A stretch of DNA of 64,000 bases from Serratia liquefaciens (GTDB lineage Bacteria > Pseudomonadota > Gammaproteobacteria > Enterobacterales > Enterobacteriaceae), in the NCBI RefSeq assembly GCF_027594825.1, contig NZ_CP088930.1, forward strand, positions 2,789,019 to 2,853,018, written 5' to 3'. Below the pieces are notes generated by a model. That model was given only the letters and a program-made list of their open reading frames with translations. It searched no databases and had not been told where the DNA came from. This document shows positions 1 to 13,211 of the stretch, piece after piece (positions within the stretch are counted from its first letter, which is position 1; the number at the start of each line of letters is the position of its first letter). A program made the translations under genes and the position numbers.

Positions 1-455
1 GGCACGGCGATCAGTTGCGCCTGCTTGATTTTGTCGCTCTGCCACTCCGCCAGGCCATACACCGCCTGCTCCAGCAGGTCGGCATGCTGATGTTCAAAAC
101 CGTAGTACTGGCTGTAGAAAGCGGCGTCTTTTACGCGGAATGCGCCGGAAAGATCGAACACCACGCAACCAGCGGCCAGGAAAGCCGGCGCGATATCGTG
201 GCTGACTTCATGCGCCGTGGCCAGGAACACCACATCGATGCCCGCGGCAGCGGCGGCAACGTCAACCAAGGGTTGCAACGGCAGATCGACAATACCTTTT
301 AACTGAGGGTGCAAATCGGAAAGCAATTTTCCTGCATCTGCACTTTGCGCTGAAACCGCTAAAGCGGTTATGTTCATGTGTGGGTGACGATTAAGGTACG
401 CCGTGAGCTCCGCTCCGGCATAACCGCTGGCACCGACAATCAGCGTATTCAACAT
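1..455 (-). CDS. argC: N-acetyl-gamma-glutamyl-phosphate reductase (5' part only)
   Basis: ArgC carries out the NADPH-dependent reduction of N-acetylglutamyl phosphate in arginine synthesis. Only the N-terminal ~151 residues are inside the window; the gene runs off the left edge. Translating the minus strand from the ATG at 455-453 gives [17 protein letters not shown], the Rossmann NADP-binding start typical of the family (GASGYAG), followed by HPH and later DVVFLATAH. It diverges from argE, the E. coli arrangement, where argC heads argCBH. Two ARG boxes lie in the shared promoter region. The start is well supported by family similarity; the distal part cannot be judged. Confidence 0.93.
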   Translation of the reverse strand, partial: MLNTLIVGASGYAGAELTAYLNRHPHMNITALAVSAQSADAGKLLSDLHPQLKGIVDLPLQPLVDVAAAAAGIDVVFLATAHEVSHDIAPAFLAAGCVVFDLSGAFRVKDAAFYSQYYGFEHQHADLLEQAVYGLAEWQSDKIKQAQLIAV

Positions 456-601
456 GGGGCCTTTCACCTTCTTGACTTGCGTTTGGTCGTATTCGACTCA
501 GGTTTCCAGGCTCACCAGCGTTGTTTCGCCGTTCACCCACGAGGTCGAGCGTTGATGTTTTTATAATCATCCGGGAATCGGGTTCCCTTACGCTCCAGCT
601 T

Positions 602-640
602 ACTGTATTTTTATTCACAATAACTGCATGAATATTGATA
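602..640. promoter_or_regulatory. Two tandem ARG boxes (ArgR operator) between argC and argE
   Basis: Two 18-bp ARG boxes lie 3 bp apart, the standard ArgR spacing. Box 1 is 602-619 (core TGTATTTTTATTCA); box 2 is 623-640 (core TGCATGAATATTGA). They match the known consensus TGAATWWWWATTCA at most positions. ArgR bound to arginine should repress both divergent transcripts. Confidence 0.85.
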
Positions 641-665
641 CCAACCTAACCAAAGGCTGTCAACA

Positions 666-1817
666 GTGAAGATGAAATTACCTCCATTTATTGAGCTGTA
701 CCGGGCGTTGATCGCCACTCCGTCGATCAGCGCCACCGATGGTGCCCTCGATCAGAGTAATGAAGCGTTAATCAACTTGCTGGCCGGCTGGTTTGCCGAT
801 TTGGGCTTCCGCGTCGACGTGCAGCCGGTGCCGGACAGCCGCAACAAATTCAACCTGCTGGCAAGCATTGGCGAAGGCAGCGGCGGCTTGCTGCTGGCGG
901 GCCACACCGATACCGTGCCTTATGATGAAGGCCGCTGGACGCGCGATCCTTTTACCCTGACCGAGCACGACAATAAGCTTTACGGACTGGGCACCGCCGA
1001 CATGAAGGGCTTTTTTGCCTTTATTCTGGATGCGGTGCGTGACATCGATGCCAGCCAATTAACCAAGCCGTTGTACATTCTGGCCACCGCAGATGAAGAG
1101 ACGACGATGGCCGGTGCACGTTACTTCGCCGCCTCGACCAGCATCCGCCCTGACTTCGCAATTATCGGCGAGCCGACCTCGTTGCAGCCGGTGCGTGCGC
1201 ACAAAGGCCATATGGCCAACGCCATTCGCATCGTCGGCCAATCCGGCCATTCGAGCGACCCGGCGCGTGGCGTGAACGCCATCGATCTGATGCATGACAC
1301 CATCGGCCGTTTGATGGAGCTGCGTAAAACGCTGCAGGAGCGCTACAACAACCCGGCGTTCGCCGTGCCCTATCCCACCATGAACTTCGGCCATATCAGC
1401 GGCGGCGATGCCGCTAACCGCATCTGCGCCTGCTGTGAACTGCATCTGGATATCCGTCCGCTGCCGGGCATGACGCTCGACAACATCAACGAACTGATGC
1501 ACCAAACGCTGGAACCCATCAGCCAGCGCTGGCCGGGCCGCCTGAGTATCGAGGAACTGCATGCCTCGGTACCGGGCTACGAGTGTCCGACCGATCACCA
1601 GATGGTGGCGGTGATTGAGAAGCTGCTGGGCACCCGCACGCAGGTGGTCAACTACTGCACCGAAGCGCCGTTCGTCCAGCAGGTCTGTCCGACCCTGGTG
1701 CTGGGCCCCGGCTCTATCGACCAGGCGCATCAGCCGGATGAATACATCGATACCGGCTTTATCGAACCTACGCGCAAACTGCTGGGCCAACTGGTCAATC
1801 ATTTTTGCCGTCAATAA
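666..1817 (+). CDS. argE: Acetylornithine deacetylase
   Basis: ArgE hydrolyses N-acetylornithine to ornithine and acetate in the linear arginine pathway; it is a cytosolic M20 family metallohydrolase. The 383-aa product matches the family's usual length. Metal and catalytic residues are visible: H80 and D82 in HTDTVP, D112 in GTADMKG, and E144/E145 in ADEET; the C-terminal metal histidine lies in the QAHQPDEY segment. The start taken is GTG at 666, giving [10 protein letters not shown], which aligns with the E. coli N-terminus; ATG at 672 is the alternative. It is single in its direction and divergent from argC, so it should be under ArgR control. Confidence 0.96.
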   Translation: MKMKLPPFIELYRALIATPSISATDGALDQSNEALINLLAGWFADLGFRVDVQPVPDSRNKFNLLASIGEGSGGLLLAGHTDTVPYDEGRWTRDPFTLTEHDNKLYGLGTADMKGFFAFILDAVRDIDASQLTKPLYILATADEETTMAGARYFAASTSIRPDFAIIGEPTSLQPVRAHKGHMANAIRIVGQSGHSSDPARGVNAIDLMHDTIGRLMELRKTLQERYNNPAFAVPYPTMNFGHISGGDAANRICACCELHLDIRPLPGMTLDNINELMHQTLEPISQRWPGRLSIEELHASVPGYECPTDHQMVAVIEKLLGTRTQVVNYCTEAPFVQQVCPTLVLGPGSIDQAHQPDEYIDTGFIEPTRKLLGQLVNHFCRQ

Positions 1818-2076
1818 ACCTGATACAAAGTAGGGGTTATGATTTATCATTTCCCCTACCTCAAAATACGTATTAAACCAATGAAATAAGCCAGACTGAT
1901 AACCGGCGTGCCGTAATTAAATTTCAGAAAATGCGCCGATTTTGATGTTTTTTTGCTAAAAATAGTGTCAATTGACCATTGGACAGGAACGTGGCGAGAT
2001 GAAACAGGCGCTCTTCGCCTGACACGTGAAATTTACTTACAAGATAAAAATCATACAGAATTGGGTCAGGGGTTAT

Positions 2077-4713
2077 ATGAACGAACAATATTCGGCAATG
2101 CGAAGTAATGTCAGTATGCTCGGCAAATTGCTCGGCGATACCATCAAAGAAGCGCTGGGCGAGCATATTCTCGATCGCGTTGAAACTATCCGTAAGCTTT
2201 CCAAATCTTCACGTGCAGGCAATGAAGCGCACCGTCAGGAGCTGCTTTCCACCTTGCAAAACCTGTCCAACGACGAGTTGCTGCCGGTCGCGCGCGCCTT
2301 CAGTCAGTTTCTCAATCTGACCAATACCGCCGAGCAATACCACAGCATTTCACCCAATGGTGAAGCCGCCAGCAACCCGGAAGCGCTGGCTCAGCTGTTC
2401 ACCCGGCTGAAAGACAAAAAACTCAGCACCAAAGAGCTGCAAAATGCGGTGTCTCAACTTTCTATCGAACTGGTGCTGACTGCACACCCGACGGAAATCA
2501 CCCGCCGCACCCTGATCCACAAGCTGGTAGAGGTGAACACCTGCCTCAGCCAGCTCGACCATAACGATCTGGCCGACTACGAGCGCAACAAGATCATGCG
2601 CCGCCTGCGTCAATTGGTGGCTCAATCGTGGCACACCGACGAAATTCGCAAACACCGCCCGTCACCGATCGACGAAGCCAAGTGGGGCTTTGCGGTGGTG
2701 GAAAACAGCCTGTGGGAAGGGGTGCCGGCCTTCCTGCGCGAATTCAACGAACAGTTGGAAAACTCGATCGATTACAGCCTGCCGGCGGAAGCGGTGCCGG
2801 TGCGTTTCACGTCCTGGATGGGCGGTGACCGCGACGGCAATCCGAACGTCACGGCCGAGATCACCCGCCACGTGCTGCTGCTGAGCCGCTGGAAAGCTTG
2901 TGATCTGTTCACCCGCGATATTCAGGTGCTGGTGTCCGAACTGTCGATGACCGAATGTACTCCGGAACTGCGTGCACGAGCCGGTGGCGACGAGGTCCAG
3001 GAGCCGTACCGCGAAATCATGAAGCAGCTGCGCAGCCAGCTGATGAGCTCTCAGGCTTATCTGGAAGGCCGCCTGAAAGGCGAGCGCGTGCTGAAGCCGC
3101 ACGACCTGCTGGTGAATAACGAACAGCTGTGGGAACCGCTGTTTGCCTGTTACCAGTCATTGCAGGCCTGCGGCATGAGCATCATCGCCAACGGTCAATT
3201 GCTCGATACCCTGCGCCGCGTGCGCTGCTTTGGCGTGCCGCTGGTGCGTATCGACGTTCGTCAGGAAAGCACGCGCCACACCGAAGCCATCGCTGAATTG
3301 ACCCGCTATCTGGGCCTCGGCGACTATGAAAGCTGGTCAGAAGCCGACAAGCAGGCGTTCCTGATCCGCGAACTGAATTCCAAACGCCCGCTGGTGCCGT
3401 TGAAGTGGGAACCAAGCGCCGACACCCAGGAAGTGCTGGAAACCTGCCGGGTGATCGCCGAGGCGCCGGAAGGCTCGATTGCCGCCTACGTGATCTCCAT
3501 GGCGCGCACCCCTTCCGACGTGCTGGCGGTCCATCTGCTGCTGAAAGAAGCCGGTTGCCCGTTCCCGCTGCCGGTCGCGCCACTGTTCGAAACCCTCGAC
3601 GACCTGAATAACGCCGACGACGTGATGACCCAGTTGCTGAATATTGACTGGTACCGCGGCTTTATCCAGGGCAAACAGATGGTGATGATCGGCTATTCCG
3701 ACTCGGCGAAAGACGCCGGGGTGATGGCCGCCTCCTGGGCACAATACCGCGCTCAAGACGCACTGATCAAAACCTGTGAAAAGGCCGGCGTAGCGCTGAC
3801 CCTGTTCCACGGCCGTGGCGGTTCGATTGGCCGCGGCGGCGCGCCGGCGCATGCTGCGCTGCTGTCGCAACCGCCGGGCAGCCTGAAAGGCGGTCTGCGC
3901 GTGACCGAGCAGGGCGAGATGATCCGCTTCAAATTCGGCCTGCCGGAAGTCACCATCAGCAGCCTGGCGCTGTATGCCGGTGCAGTCCTGGAAGCCAACC
4001 TGCTGCCACCGCCAGAGCCGAAAAAAGAGTGGCGTACGCTGATGGACGAGCTGTCAGACACCTCATGCAAAATGTACCGCGGCTACGTGCGCGAAAACCC
4101 GGATTTCGTGCCTTATTTCCGCGCCGCAACGCCGGAACTGGAACTGGGCAAACTGCCGCTGGGTTCCCGCCCTGCCAAGCGCAAGCCAAACGGCGGCGTA
4201 GAGAGCCTGCGTGCCATACCTTGGATCTTCGCCTGGACGCAAAACCGCCTGATGCTGCCCGCCTGGCTGGGCGCCGGTGCCGGTCTGCAGGAAGCGGTGA
4301 AGGCCGGCAAGCAGGATCAGCTGGAAGCCATGTGCCGCGACTGGCCGTTCTTCTCCACCCGTATTGCGATGCTGGAAATGGTGTTCGCCAAGGCCGACCT
4401 GTGGCTGGCAGAATATTACGATCAACGTTTGGTGGACAAATCACTGTGGCCACTGGGCCAGCAGCTGCGCGACCAATTGGAAAGCGACATCAAGGTGGTG
4501 TTGACCATCGCCAATGACGCGCACCTGATGGAAGACCTGCCGTGGATCGCCGAATCCATTGCGCTGCGTAACGTGTACACCGACCCGTTGAACGTACTGC
4601 AGGCTGAGCTGCTGCACCGTTCGCGCCAGCAGGAGCATCCGGACGCCCGCGTTGAGCAGGCGCTGATGGTCACCATTGCCGGCGTTGCCGCCGGGATGCG
4701 CAACACCGGCTAG
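2077..4713 (+). CDS. ppc: Phosphoenolpyruvate carboxylase
   Basis: Ppc carboxylates phosphoenolpyruvate to oxaloacetate, the main anaplerotic reaction on sugars; it is a cytosolic tetramer. The product is 878 aa (E. coli 883). Family signatures are present: catalytic histidine segment [10 protein letters not shown] near residue 137, the glycine-rich loop [16 protein letters not shown], and the invariant C-terminal MRNTG. The open frame begins upstream at 2026, but [16 protein letters not shown] at ATG 2077 is the family N-terminus, so I start there. It sits between argE and convergent metF. In E. coli many genes separate ppc from metF; here they are adjacent. Confidence 0.97.
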   Translation: MNEQYSAMRSNVSMLGKLLGDTIKEALGEHILDRVETIRKLSKSSRAGNEAHRQELLSTLQNLSNDELLPVARAFSQFLNLTNTAEQYHSISPNGEAASNPEALAQLFTRLKDKKLSTKELQNAVSQLSIELVLTAHPTEITRRTLIHKLVEVNTCLSQLDHNDLADYERNKIMRRLRQLVAQSWHTDEIRKHRPSPIDEAKWGFAVVENSLWEGVPAFLREFNEQLENSIDYSLPAEAVPVRFTSWMGGDRDGNPNVTAEITRHVLLLSRWKACDLFTRDIQVLVSELSMTECTPELRARAGGDEVQEPYREIMKQLRSQLMSSQAYLEGRLKGERVLKPHDLLVNNEQLWEPLFACYQSLQACGMSIIANGQLLDTLRRVRCFGVPLVRIDVRQESTRHTEAIAELTRYLGLGDYESWSEADKQAFLIRELNSKRPLVPLKWEPSADTQEVLETCRVIAEAPEGSIAAYVISMARTPSDVLAVHLLLKEAGCPFPLPVAPLFETLDDLNNADDVMTQLLNIDWYRGFIQGKQMVMIGYSDSAKDAGVMAASWAQYRAQDALIKTCEKAGVALTLFHGRGGSIGRGGAPAHAALLSQPPGSLKGGLRVTEQGEMIRFKFGLPEVTISSLALYAGAVLEANLLPPPEPKKEWRTLMDELSDTSCKMYRGYVRENPDFVPYFRAATPELELGKLPLGSRPAKRKPNGGVESLRAIPWIFAWTQNRLMLPAWLGAGAGLQEAVKAGKQDQLEAMCRDWPFFSTRIAMLEMVFAKADLWLAEYYDQRLVDKSLWPLGQQLRDQLESDIKVVLTIANDAHLMEDLPWIAESIALRNVYTDPLNVLQAELLHRSRQQEHPDARVEQALMVTIAGVAAGMRNTG

Positions 4714-4728
4714 GTTAAGCGCCAAAGT

Positions 4729-4757
4729 ACGGCTCCTGCTTGCAGGGGCCGTTTTTT
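4729..4757 (+). terminator. Rho-independent terminator of ppc
   Basis: Stem ACGGCTCCTGC / GCAGGGGCCGT with a short TT loop, closed by T7, begins 15 nt after the ppc stop codon. Confidence 0.85.
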
Positions 4758-4828
4758 TATCCCTCGCTGACGGATGCCTCATCTCAACAGGTTGCCCAGC
4801 AGCGGTATTGGAAGAAATTGCGCCCAAC

Positions 4829-4858
4829 AAAAAGGGCGCTGCATTGACCCAGCGCCCT
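4829..4858 (-). terminator. Rho-independent terminator of metF
   Basis: On the minus strand GGGCGCTG is followed by a loop and CAGCGCCC, then TTTTTG. It lies 23 nt downstream of the metF stop codon. Confidence 0.82.
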
Positions 4859-4880
4859 TCCCGATGATGAATAGAGTTAA

Positions 4881-5849
<969 letters not shown>

Positions 5850-5961
5850 AATGCCGTATGTTGGCTAAAGAGTCAACAGGAAAGTGAGGGGAATACGATG
5901 ATTAATCCTCACCCGTTAAGAGAAGGAATTTCATGTTCGCAACACAGAGAATTATGGCAGG

Positions 5962-5991
5962 AAAAACGAGGGGCGCGACGGATGCGCGCCC
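5962..5991 (-). terminator. Rho-independent terminator of metBL
   Basis: Minus-strand stem GGGCGCG / CGCGCCC with a 7-nt loop, followed by CTCG and T5. It starts about 10 nt after the metL stop codon and separates metBL from metF. Confidence 0.78.
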
Positions 5992-6000
5992 ACAAGAAAA

Positions 6001-8436
6001 TTAAAGCAGCTGCGCCAAACGGTTAAGGTCTGACTGGATCGCCCCGGCAGTGACGTCACGCCCGGCCCCTGGTCCACGGATCACCAGCGGATTGTCACGA
6101 TACCAGCGGCTTTCGATAGCGAATACGTTATCGCAAGGCAGCAACGACGCCAGCGGATGCTCAGGGCGGACCGCTTCCACACCGACCCGCGCCTTGCCGT
6201 TGGCATCGAAGCGCGCCACATGTCGCAGCACCAGCCCCATTTCACTGGCGGCCTCAAAACGCTGCAGCATCTGTTGGTTCAACGCATCGCCATTTTCAAA
6301 GAACTGATCCACGGAGCCAAGCTCTGCGCCCGCAGGCACCAGCGACTCCACTCGCACCTGATTCGGTTCAATGTCGTAGCCCGCTTCGCGCGCCAGAATC
6401 ACCAGCTTGCGCATCACGTCCTGACCGGAGAGATCGACGCGGGGATCCGGCTCGGTCAGCCCCTGTTGCCAGGCCTGATCCACCAGATCGGTGAACGGCA
6501 CCGTGCCATCGAACTGCAGGAACAGCCAGGACAGCGTCCCGGAGAAGATGCCGCTAATGGCCAGAATGCTGTCACCGCTGTCGCGCAGATCGCGTACCGT
6601 ATGGTTGACCGGCAGACCGGCACCGACGGTAGCGTTATACAGCCAGTGGCGGCCGGTCTTGGCAAAGGCATCGCGAATTTGGCGATAGTTGGCGCTACAC
6701 GACGCTCCCGCCAGTTTGTTGGCGCTGATCACGTGGAAACCGTAGCTGGCGAAGTCCAGATACTGCTCGGCCAGATTTTCACTGGCGGTCACGTCCAGCA
6801 CCACCAGATCGTCAAACGGATGCGCGCGCATCCACAAGAACAGCGACTCTTCGTCCAGTTCCTGCGCTTCATCTTCGAAGAAGGCCAATACGCGGCTGGC
6901 GTCCAGCCCGTCGTAATTGAGCAGGCTGCGGCGACTGTCCACCACGCCCGCCAGGCTGAACTCGAAGCCGCTGCGGGCGGAGATGTTTTTCTGTTCACGG
7001 GCAAACAGCTCCAGCCAGCGTGCGCCAATGTTGCCTTTGCCGAACAGCACCAGACCAATACGTTTTTCAGCGCGGAACAAGGTCTGATGCAGGCCCTGAA
7101 TCAGCAGCGCGGTCGGCCCCTGACGCAGCACCGCCACCATGCTGATGCCATCCTCAGCCTGCCAGATAAACTCTACCGGTTGGTCTTTCAGTTGCTGATA
7201 GAAGCGATGGCTGTGCAGCGGATTTTTACAAACGCCGGCGCCTACCAGCGCCACCAGCGCCAAGCCTTCGCGCAGTTGCAGCTCACCCGGCAGCCCCGCG
7301 TTTTGCAGCGTGTGCAGGACGCTGTTCACCACTTCGGAGGTGTAGCACAGCTGAACCAGACTGCGGTCCGGATGAACTCCGACCGCCAGCGGTTTGATCT
7401 GCGCGCGTTTAAGCACCAAATCCAACTCTTGCTGCGCCAGTTTAAAATCATGCTGACCGGCAACCTGCAGCTCAATCAAACACACGTCGTCATGGCTGGT
7501 GACGATCTTCGCACCGGTGCCCGAGGCCAGCACGCGTTCGATACGCGTTGAACCCTGTTCCGGCTGATAACTGCAACGCAGTTGAAGATCGATATCGCTG
7601 CCGGATACCGGCTGCAAAGTACGGGTGTGCAACACCGGAGCCGCCAAACGCGCCAGTTCACTGGCTTCGTCCAGGCGCAGCAGCGGCAGCAGGCAGGCAT
7701 CTTTCACCTTGCGTGGATCGGCGCTGTAGACCCCGGCCACGTCGCTCCAGATGGTCACACGCTCCGCACCGGCCAACGCACCGACCTGAGTGGCGGAATA
7801 GTCGCTGCCGTTACGTCCCAACAGCACGGTTTCGCCGGCGTCGTTACGTGAAATAAAACCGGTGACCACCAGGCGCTTGCCCGGGTGCTGCGCCAGCAGT
7901 TGTTGCAGCAGGGGATAAGAACGGCCTTCATCAACCTGCGGCTGAGCAGCACGTTCCGCCCGCAGGAAATCACGTGCGTCCAGCCAGGCCGCCTGCATAT
8001 CCAGCTTGTTCAGTACCGCTGCCATCAGCCGCGCCGACCAGATTTCACCGTGGCCAACCACTTCGGCATAGATGACGTCGTCGAGCTTTTCGTCCAGCAA
8101 CACGGCCAGACGCTCCAGATCCTGAATAAATTCGGCGATCAAGGGTTCCGCGGTTTCCGGCGGTAACAGACCGCTAATCAAATCGCTGTGATAACGACGC
8201 AGCGTCTGCTGTACCTGATGCGCAGAAAGGCGATCGCTCTGACTAAGCTTCAGCCAGCTAATCAGTTGGTTGGTGGTGCTGCCGGCAGCCGACACCACCA
8301 TCATGTCGCCCGGCTGGCTGTATTCGGCCATGATCCCGGCCACCCGCAGATAACACTTCACGTCCGCCAGGCTGCTGCCGCCAAACTTGTGCAGTTGACG
8401 CCCGCTCACCGGCCCTGCTACCGCAATTGCATTCAT
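6001..8436 (-). CDS. metL: Bifunctional aspartokinase II / homoserine dehydrogenase II
   Basis: MetL phosphorylates aspartate and reduces aspartate semialdehyde to homoserine for methionine synthesis. The 811-aa fusion carries an N-terminal aspartokinase domain (KFGGSSLADV near residue 18, later GRNGSDYSA), a central regulatory linker (roughly 300-450), and a C-terminal homoserine dehydrogenase domain with the NAD(P) motif FGKGNIGARW and NATVGAGLPV. The pairing with metB, with metB ending only 2 nt before the metL ATG, marks it as MetL rather than ThrA. It should be co-transcribed with metB and repressed by MetJ through the boxes upstream of metB. Confidence 0.97.
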   Translation of the reverse strand: MNAIAVAGPVSGRQLHKFGGSSLADVKCYLRVAGIMAEYSQPGDMMVVSAAGSTTNQLISWLKLSQSDRLSAHQVQQTLRRYHSDLISGLLPPETAEPLIAEFIQDLERLAVLLDEKLDDVIYAEVVGHGEIWSARLMAAVLNKLDMQAAWLDARDFLRAERAAQPQVDEGRSYPLLQQLLAQHPGKRLVVTGFISRNDAGETVLLGRNGSDYSATQVGALAGAERVTIWSDVAGVYSADPRKVKDACLLPLLRLDEASELARLAAPVLHTRTLQPVSGSDIDLQLRCSYQPEQGSTRIERVLASGTGAKIVTSHDDVCLIELQVAGQHDFKLAQQELDLVLKRAQIKPLAVGVHPDRSLVQLCYTSEVVNSVLHTLQNAGLPGELQLREGLALVALVGAGVCKNPLHSHRFYQQLKDQPVEFIWQAEDGISMVAVLRQGPTALLIQGLHQTLFRAEKRIGLVLFGKGNIGARWLELFAREQKNISARSGFEFSLAGVVDSRRSLLNYDGLDASRVLAFFEDEAQELDEESLFLWMRAHPFDDLVVLDVTASENLAEQYLDFASYGFHVISANKLAGASCSANYRQIRDAFAKTGRHWLYNATVGAGLPVNHTVRDLRDSGDSILAISGIFSGTLSWLFLQFDGTVPFTDLVDQAWQQGLTEPDPRVDLSGQDVMRKLVILAREAGYDIEPNQVRVESLVPAGAELGSVDQFFENGDALNQQMLQRFEAASEMGLVLRHVARFDANGKARVGVEAVRPEHPLASLLPCDNVFAIESRWYRDNPLVIRGPGAGRDVTAGAIQSDLNRLAQLL

Positions 8437-8438
8437 GC

Positions 8439-9599
8439 TTACCTCGTTGCCGCCGCCTGGAAGGCTCGTTCCAGATCGGCAATCAAATCTTCACTGTCTT
8501 CAATACCCACGGAGATACGCAGCAGGCTCTCGGAAATACCGGCCGCCGCACGGGCTTCTGCCGCCATACCTGCATGGGTCATGGTCGCTGCATGCGAGAT
8601 CAGGCTTTCTACGCCGCCCAACGATTCTGCCAGAGTAAACAGCTCAAGGGCAGACAGAAAACGGCGCAATAGCGCTTCATCACCGTCCAGTTCAAAGCTG
8701 AGCATCGCGCCAAAACCGCGTTGCTGACGACGTGCAATCTCGTGCCCAGGGTTCTGTGGCAGAGAAGGATGATACAGCTTTTTCACCAAGGGTTGCTGCT
8801 GTAAATAACTGACAATAGCTTCGGCGTTTTGTTGCGCCGCCTTGATACGCGGCGACAGGGTACGCATGCCGCGCAGCAGCAAATAGCTGTCAAACGCGCC
8901 GCCGGTCACGCCGATATTATTGGCCCACCACGCCAGTTCCACCGCCAGATCTTTATCTTTGGCGATCACCGCACCGGCGACCACGTCGGAATGGCCGTTA
9001 AGGTATTTGGTGCAGGAGTGCACCACCAGATCGGCGCCCAGCCCGATGGGCTGTTGCAGCGCCGGACTGAGGAAGGTGTTGTCCACCACCGTCAAGGCCC
9101 CCACTGCGTGCGCCGCATCGCATATCGCCGCAATATCCACCACGCGCAGCAGCGGGTTACTTGGACTTTCAATCAGCACCAGCTTGGGCTTTTGCGCCAA
9201 TGCCTGCTGCAGCGCCTCTTCATTCCCCTGATCGACAAACAGCACGCGGTAAGCGCCACGCTTGCTGAGGCTGTCGAACAAACGGTAGCTGCCGCCGTAG
9301 CAATCATGCGGCGCCACCAGCAGATCGCCGGGCTGCAGCAATACGGTGGTCACCAGATGGATCGCCGACATCCCGCTGCTGGTCATCACCGCACCGGCAC
9401 CGCCTTCCAGTTCCGCCAGCGCACGCTGAACCACGTCACGCGTCGGGTTACCGCGGCGCGAGTAGTCATGAGCACGAGGCTGATTGAAGTCGGTAAAATT
9501 ATAGGTGCTGGAAAGGTGGATCGGCGGAACAACGCAGCCGTACTGTTCGTCATCGTTCAGGCCGCTACGTACGGCAATCGTGGCAGGTTTACGCGTCAT
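8439..9599 (-). CDS. metB: Cystathionine gamma-synthase
   Basis: MetB joins O-succinylhomoserine and cysteine into cystathionine using PLP. The 386-aa product is the usual size. The PLP lysine is K198 in the segment HSCTKYLNGHSD; GVESLISHAATMTHAG near the C-terminus is typical of the Cys/Met PLP family. ATG at 9599 gives MTRKPATIAVRSGLNDDEQYG. It heads the metBL operon, with metJ divergent and five MetJ boxes between them. Confidence 0.97.
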   Translation of the reverse strand: MTRKPATIAVRSGLNDDEQYGCVVPPIHLSSTYNFTDFNQPRAHDYSRRGNPTRDVVQRALAELEGGAGAVMTSSGMSAIHLVTTVLLQPGDLLVAPHDCYGGSYRLFDSLSKRGAYRVLFVDQGNEEALQQALAQKPKLVLIESPSNPLLRVVDIAAICDAAHAVGALTVVDNTFLSPALQQPIGLGADLVVHSCTKYLNGHSDVVAGAVIAKDKDLAVELAWWANNIGVTGGAFDSYLLLRGMRTLSPRIKAAQQNAEAIVSYLQQQPLVKKLYHPSLPQNPGHEIARRQQRGFGAMLSFELDGDEALLRRFLSALELFTLAESLGGVESLISHAATMTHAGMAAEARAAAGISESLLRISVGIEDSEDLIADLERAFQAAATR

Positions 9600-9660
9600 A
9601 GGGTCGCTCGGCTCTCGGGATTCGGATGAATGAGGCCTAAAGATTAATCGCAGCGAGGAT

Positions 9661-9700
9661 AGACGTCAATACATCTGGACATCTAAACTTCTTTGCGTAT
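9661..9700. promoter_or_regulatory. MetJ operator with five tandem MET boxes between metB and metJ
   Basis: Five head-to-tail 8-mers: AGACGTCA, ATACATCT, GGACATCT, AAACTTCT and TTGCGTAT. The first three are close to consensus AGACGTCT and the last two are weaker. The array begins 62 nt upstream of the metB ATG. Repression of metBL and autoregulation of metJ follow from the known E. coli system. The rest of the 317-bp gap (9600-9916) contains a 15-bp palindrome at 9775-9789 and the AT-rich metJ promoter region. Confidence 0.87.
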
Positions 9701-9916
9701 AGATTGAGCAAAGCCCTAATACCCGCTAAAATTATGCCAGTTTGATATGACGATACGATGTTAACCCGGAATGCATAGGCGACGCCTATTGATCGTCCGC
9801 ATTCAGTGACCCTGGTCGCGTAAAATTGACATTTATTTAGTGAGAACAGTGAAGATCGGGCATAATTGGCCGGTTTTTAGAATTTTGTAATTTTTCTGAC
9901 AAATTTAAGGTGTCCC

Positions 9917-10234
9917 ATGGCTGAGTGGAACGGCGAGTATGTCAGCCCTTACGCTGAACACGGTAAAAAAAGCGAGCAAGTCAAAAAGATCACGGTATCC
10001 ATTCCGCTGAAGGTCCTGAAAATCCTCACCGATGAACGGACCCGTCGCCAGGTCAATAACCTGCGCCACGCCACCAACAGCGAATTGCTGTGTGAAGCGT
10101 TTCTGCACGCCTTTACCGGCCAGCCGCTGCCGAACGACGAAGACCTGCGCAAAGAACGCAGCGATGAAATCCCGGAAGCCGCGAAGCTGTTGATGCGTGA
10201 ATTGGGTGTGGATCCCGATACCTGGGAATACTAA
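9917..10234 (+). CDS. metJ: Methionine regulon repressor MetJ
   Basis: MetJ is a ribbon-helix-helix repressor that dimerises and, with S-adenosylmethionine bound, occupies tandem MET boxes. The 105-aa product is full length. The DNA-contacting strand [16 protein letters not shown] is near residues 22-37, followed by [20 protein letters not shown]. It is divergent from metB across the five-box operator and should repress metBL, metF and itself. It converges on rpmE, with a bidirectional terminator between them. Confidence 0.98.
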   Translation: MAEWNGEYVSPYAEHGKKSEQVKKITVSIPLKVLKILTDERTRRQVNNLRHATNSELLCEAFLHAFTGQPLPNDEDLRKERSDEIPEAAKLLMRELGVDPDTWEY

Positions 10235-10268
10235 GCGCCGGTCTGCGAAAGCAGACGGTAGAAACGAA

Positions 10269-10293
10269 AAAAGGCGCCGAAGGCGCCTTTTTC
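10269..10293. terminator. Bidirectional terminator between metJ and rpmE
   Basis: Stem AAGGCGCC / GGCGCCTT with A-rich left and T-rich right flanks, so it can act for both convergent genes. Confidence 0.82.
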
Positions 10294-10311
10294 ATCTGAC
10301 GATAAGAAATC

Positions 10312-10527
10312 TTATTTCTTAGCGCCTGGCACGCTGAAACGCTTGTTGAAGCGGTCAACGCGGCCACCGGTAGCAACGTCACGCTGCTTGCCAGTGTAGA
10401 ACGGGTGGCATTCGCCACAAACGTCCAGGTTCAGATCGTGACCCACGGTAGAGCGGATTTTGATCACGTTACCGCAAGAGCAGTTAGCAGTAACTTCTTC
10501 GTATTTTGGGTGGATACCTTGTTTCAT
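10312..10527 (-). CDS. rpmE: 50S ribosomal protein L31, zinc-binding form
   Basis: L31 bridges the 50S and 30S subunits at the central protuberance. The 71-aa protein [20 protein letters not shown] is the zinc-containing (C+) paralogue: C16, C18, C37 and C40 form the CxC...CxxC ribbon. ATG at 10527 is preceded by a purine-rich Shine-Dalgarno sequence. It is divergent from priA, as in E. coli. Confidence 0.97.
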   Translation of the reverse strand: MKQGIHPKYEEVTANCSCGNVIKIRSTVGHDLNLDVCGECHPFYTGKQRDVATGGRVDRFNKRFSVPGAKK

Positions 10528-10696
10528 GGGAAACCTCAGTTAAGGCCGTGTCGCTATCCAGCCCTGTTTCGCCAGACACCACACGTGGTTGATAATAAAA
10601 TTTGGTATCGAATTATACCAAAGGCGGCAAATTATACAGAATTAAAAGTACCACGCAATCGGAACCGTACATTTGCCGATGCGCCGTGTAAACTGA

Positions 10697-12922
<2,226 letters not shown>

Positions 12923-13197
12923 TCCCAGAAAAGTCTGATTCAGTTCCTGCCAGGCAAACGTTTACCCTTGAAATTGCGAGCGAACGCTAAAAAACCTCCT
13001 CAGGTCACACTTTTTATGCAAATTAGGTAACAAAGGCAGGACATATTCTGTTTAGAATGTCTGTGAAGGCAATTTTGTCACCGCTGCACTACCGTGACCG
13101 AATGTTTAAGCGCGGATGGCGCTAAATCATAACAACTCCACCGCACGCCAGAATTTGTGAGCAAACTGAAGTAGTCGCGTTGGCATGGGGCTAACGC

Positions 13198-13211
13198 AAG
13201 GAGAAAGGCGT
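13198..13211 (+). promoter_or_regulatory. Shine-Dalgarno that selects the cytR TTG start
   Basis: AAGGAG at 13198-13203 lies 7 nt before TTG 13211. The in-frame ATG at 13235 has only a weak AGAAAG ahead of it. Spacing and strength favour the TTG. Confidence 0.65.

Noticed and set aside
1059..1850. 263-codon minus-strand frame opposite argE
   Set aside because: Shadow of argE; no domain recognisable.
6157..7551. 464-codon plus-strand open frame opposite metL
   Set aside because: It is antisense to a fully conserved metL, has Q/H/R-rich shadow composition typical of GC-rich genes, and shows no family motif.
13040..13061. Imperfect inverted repeat and possible CRP site ahead of cytR
   Set aside because: GACATATTCT/AGAATGTC arms are unequal, and the nearby TGTGA...TCACC halves are 11 nt apart instead of 6.
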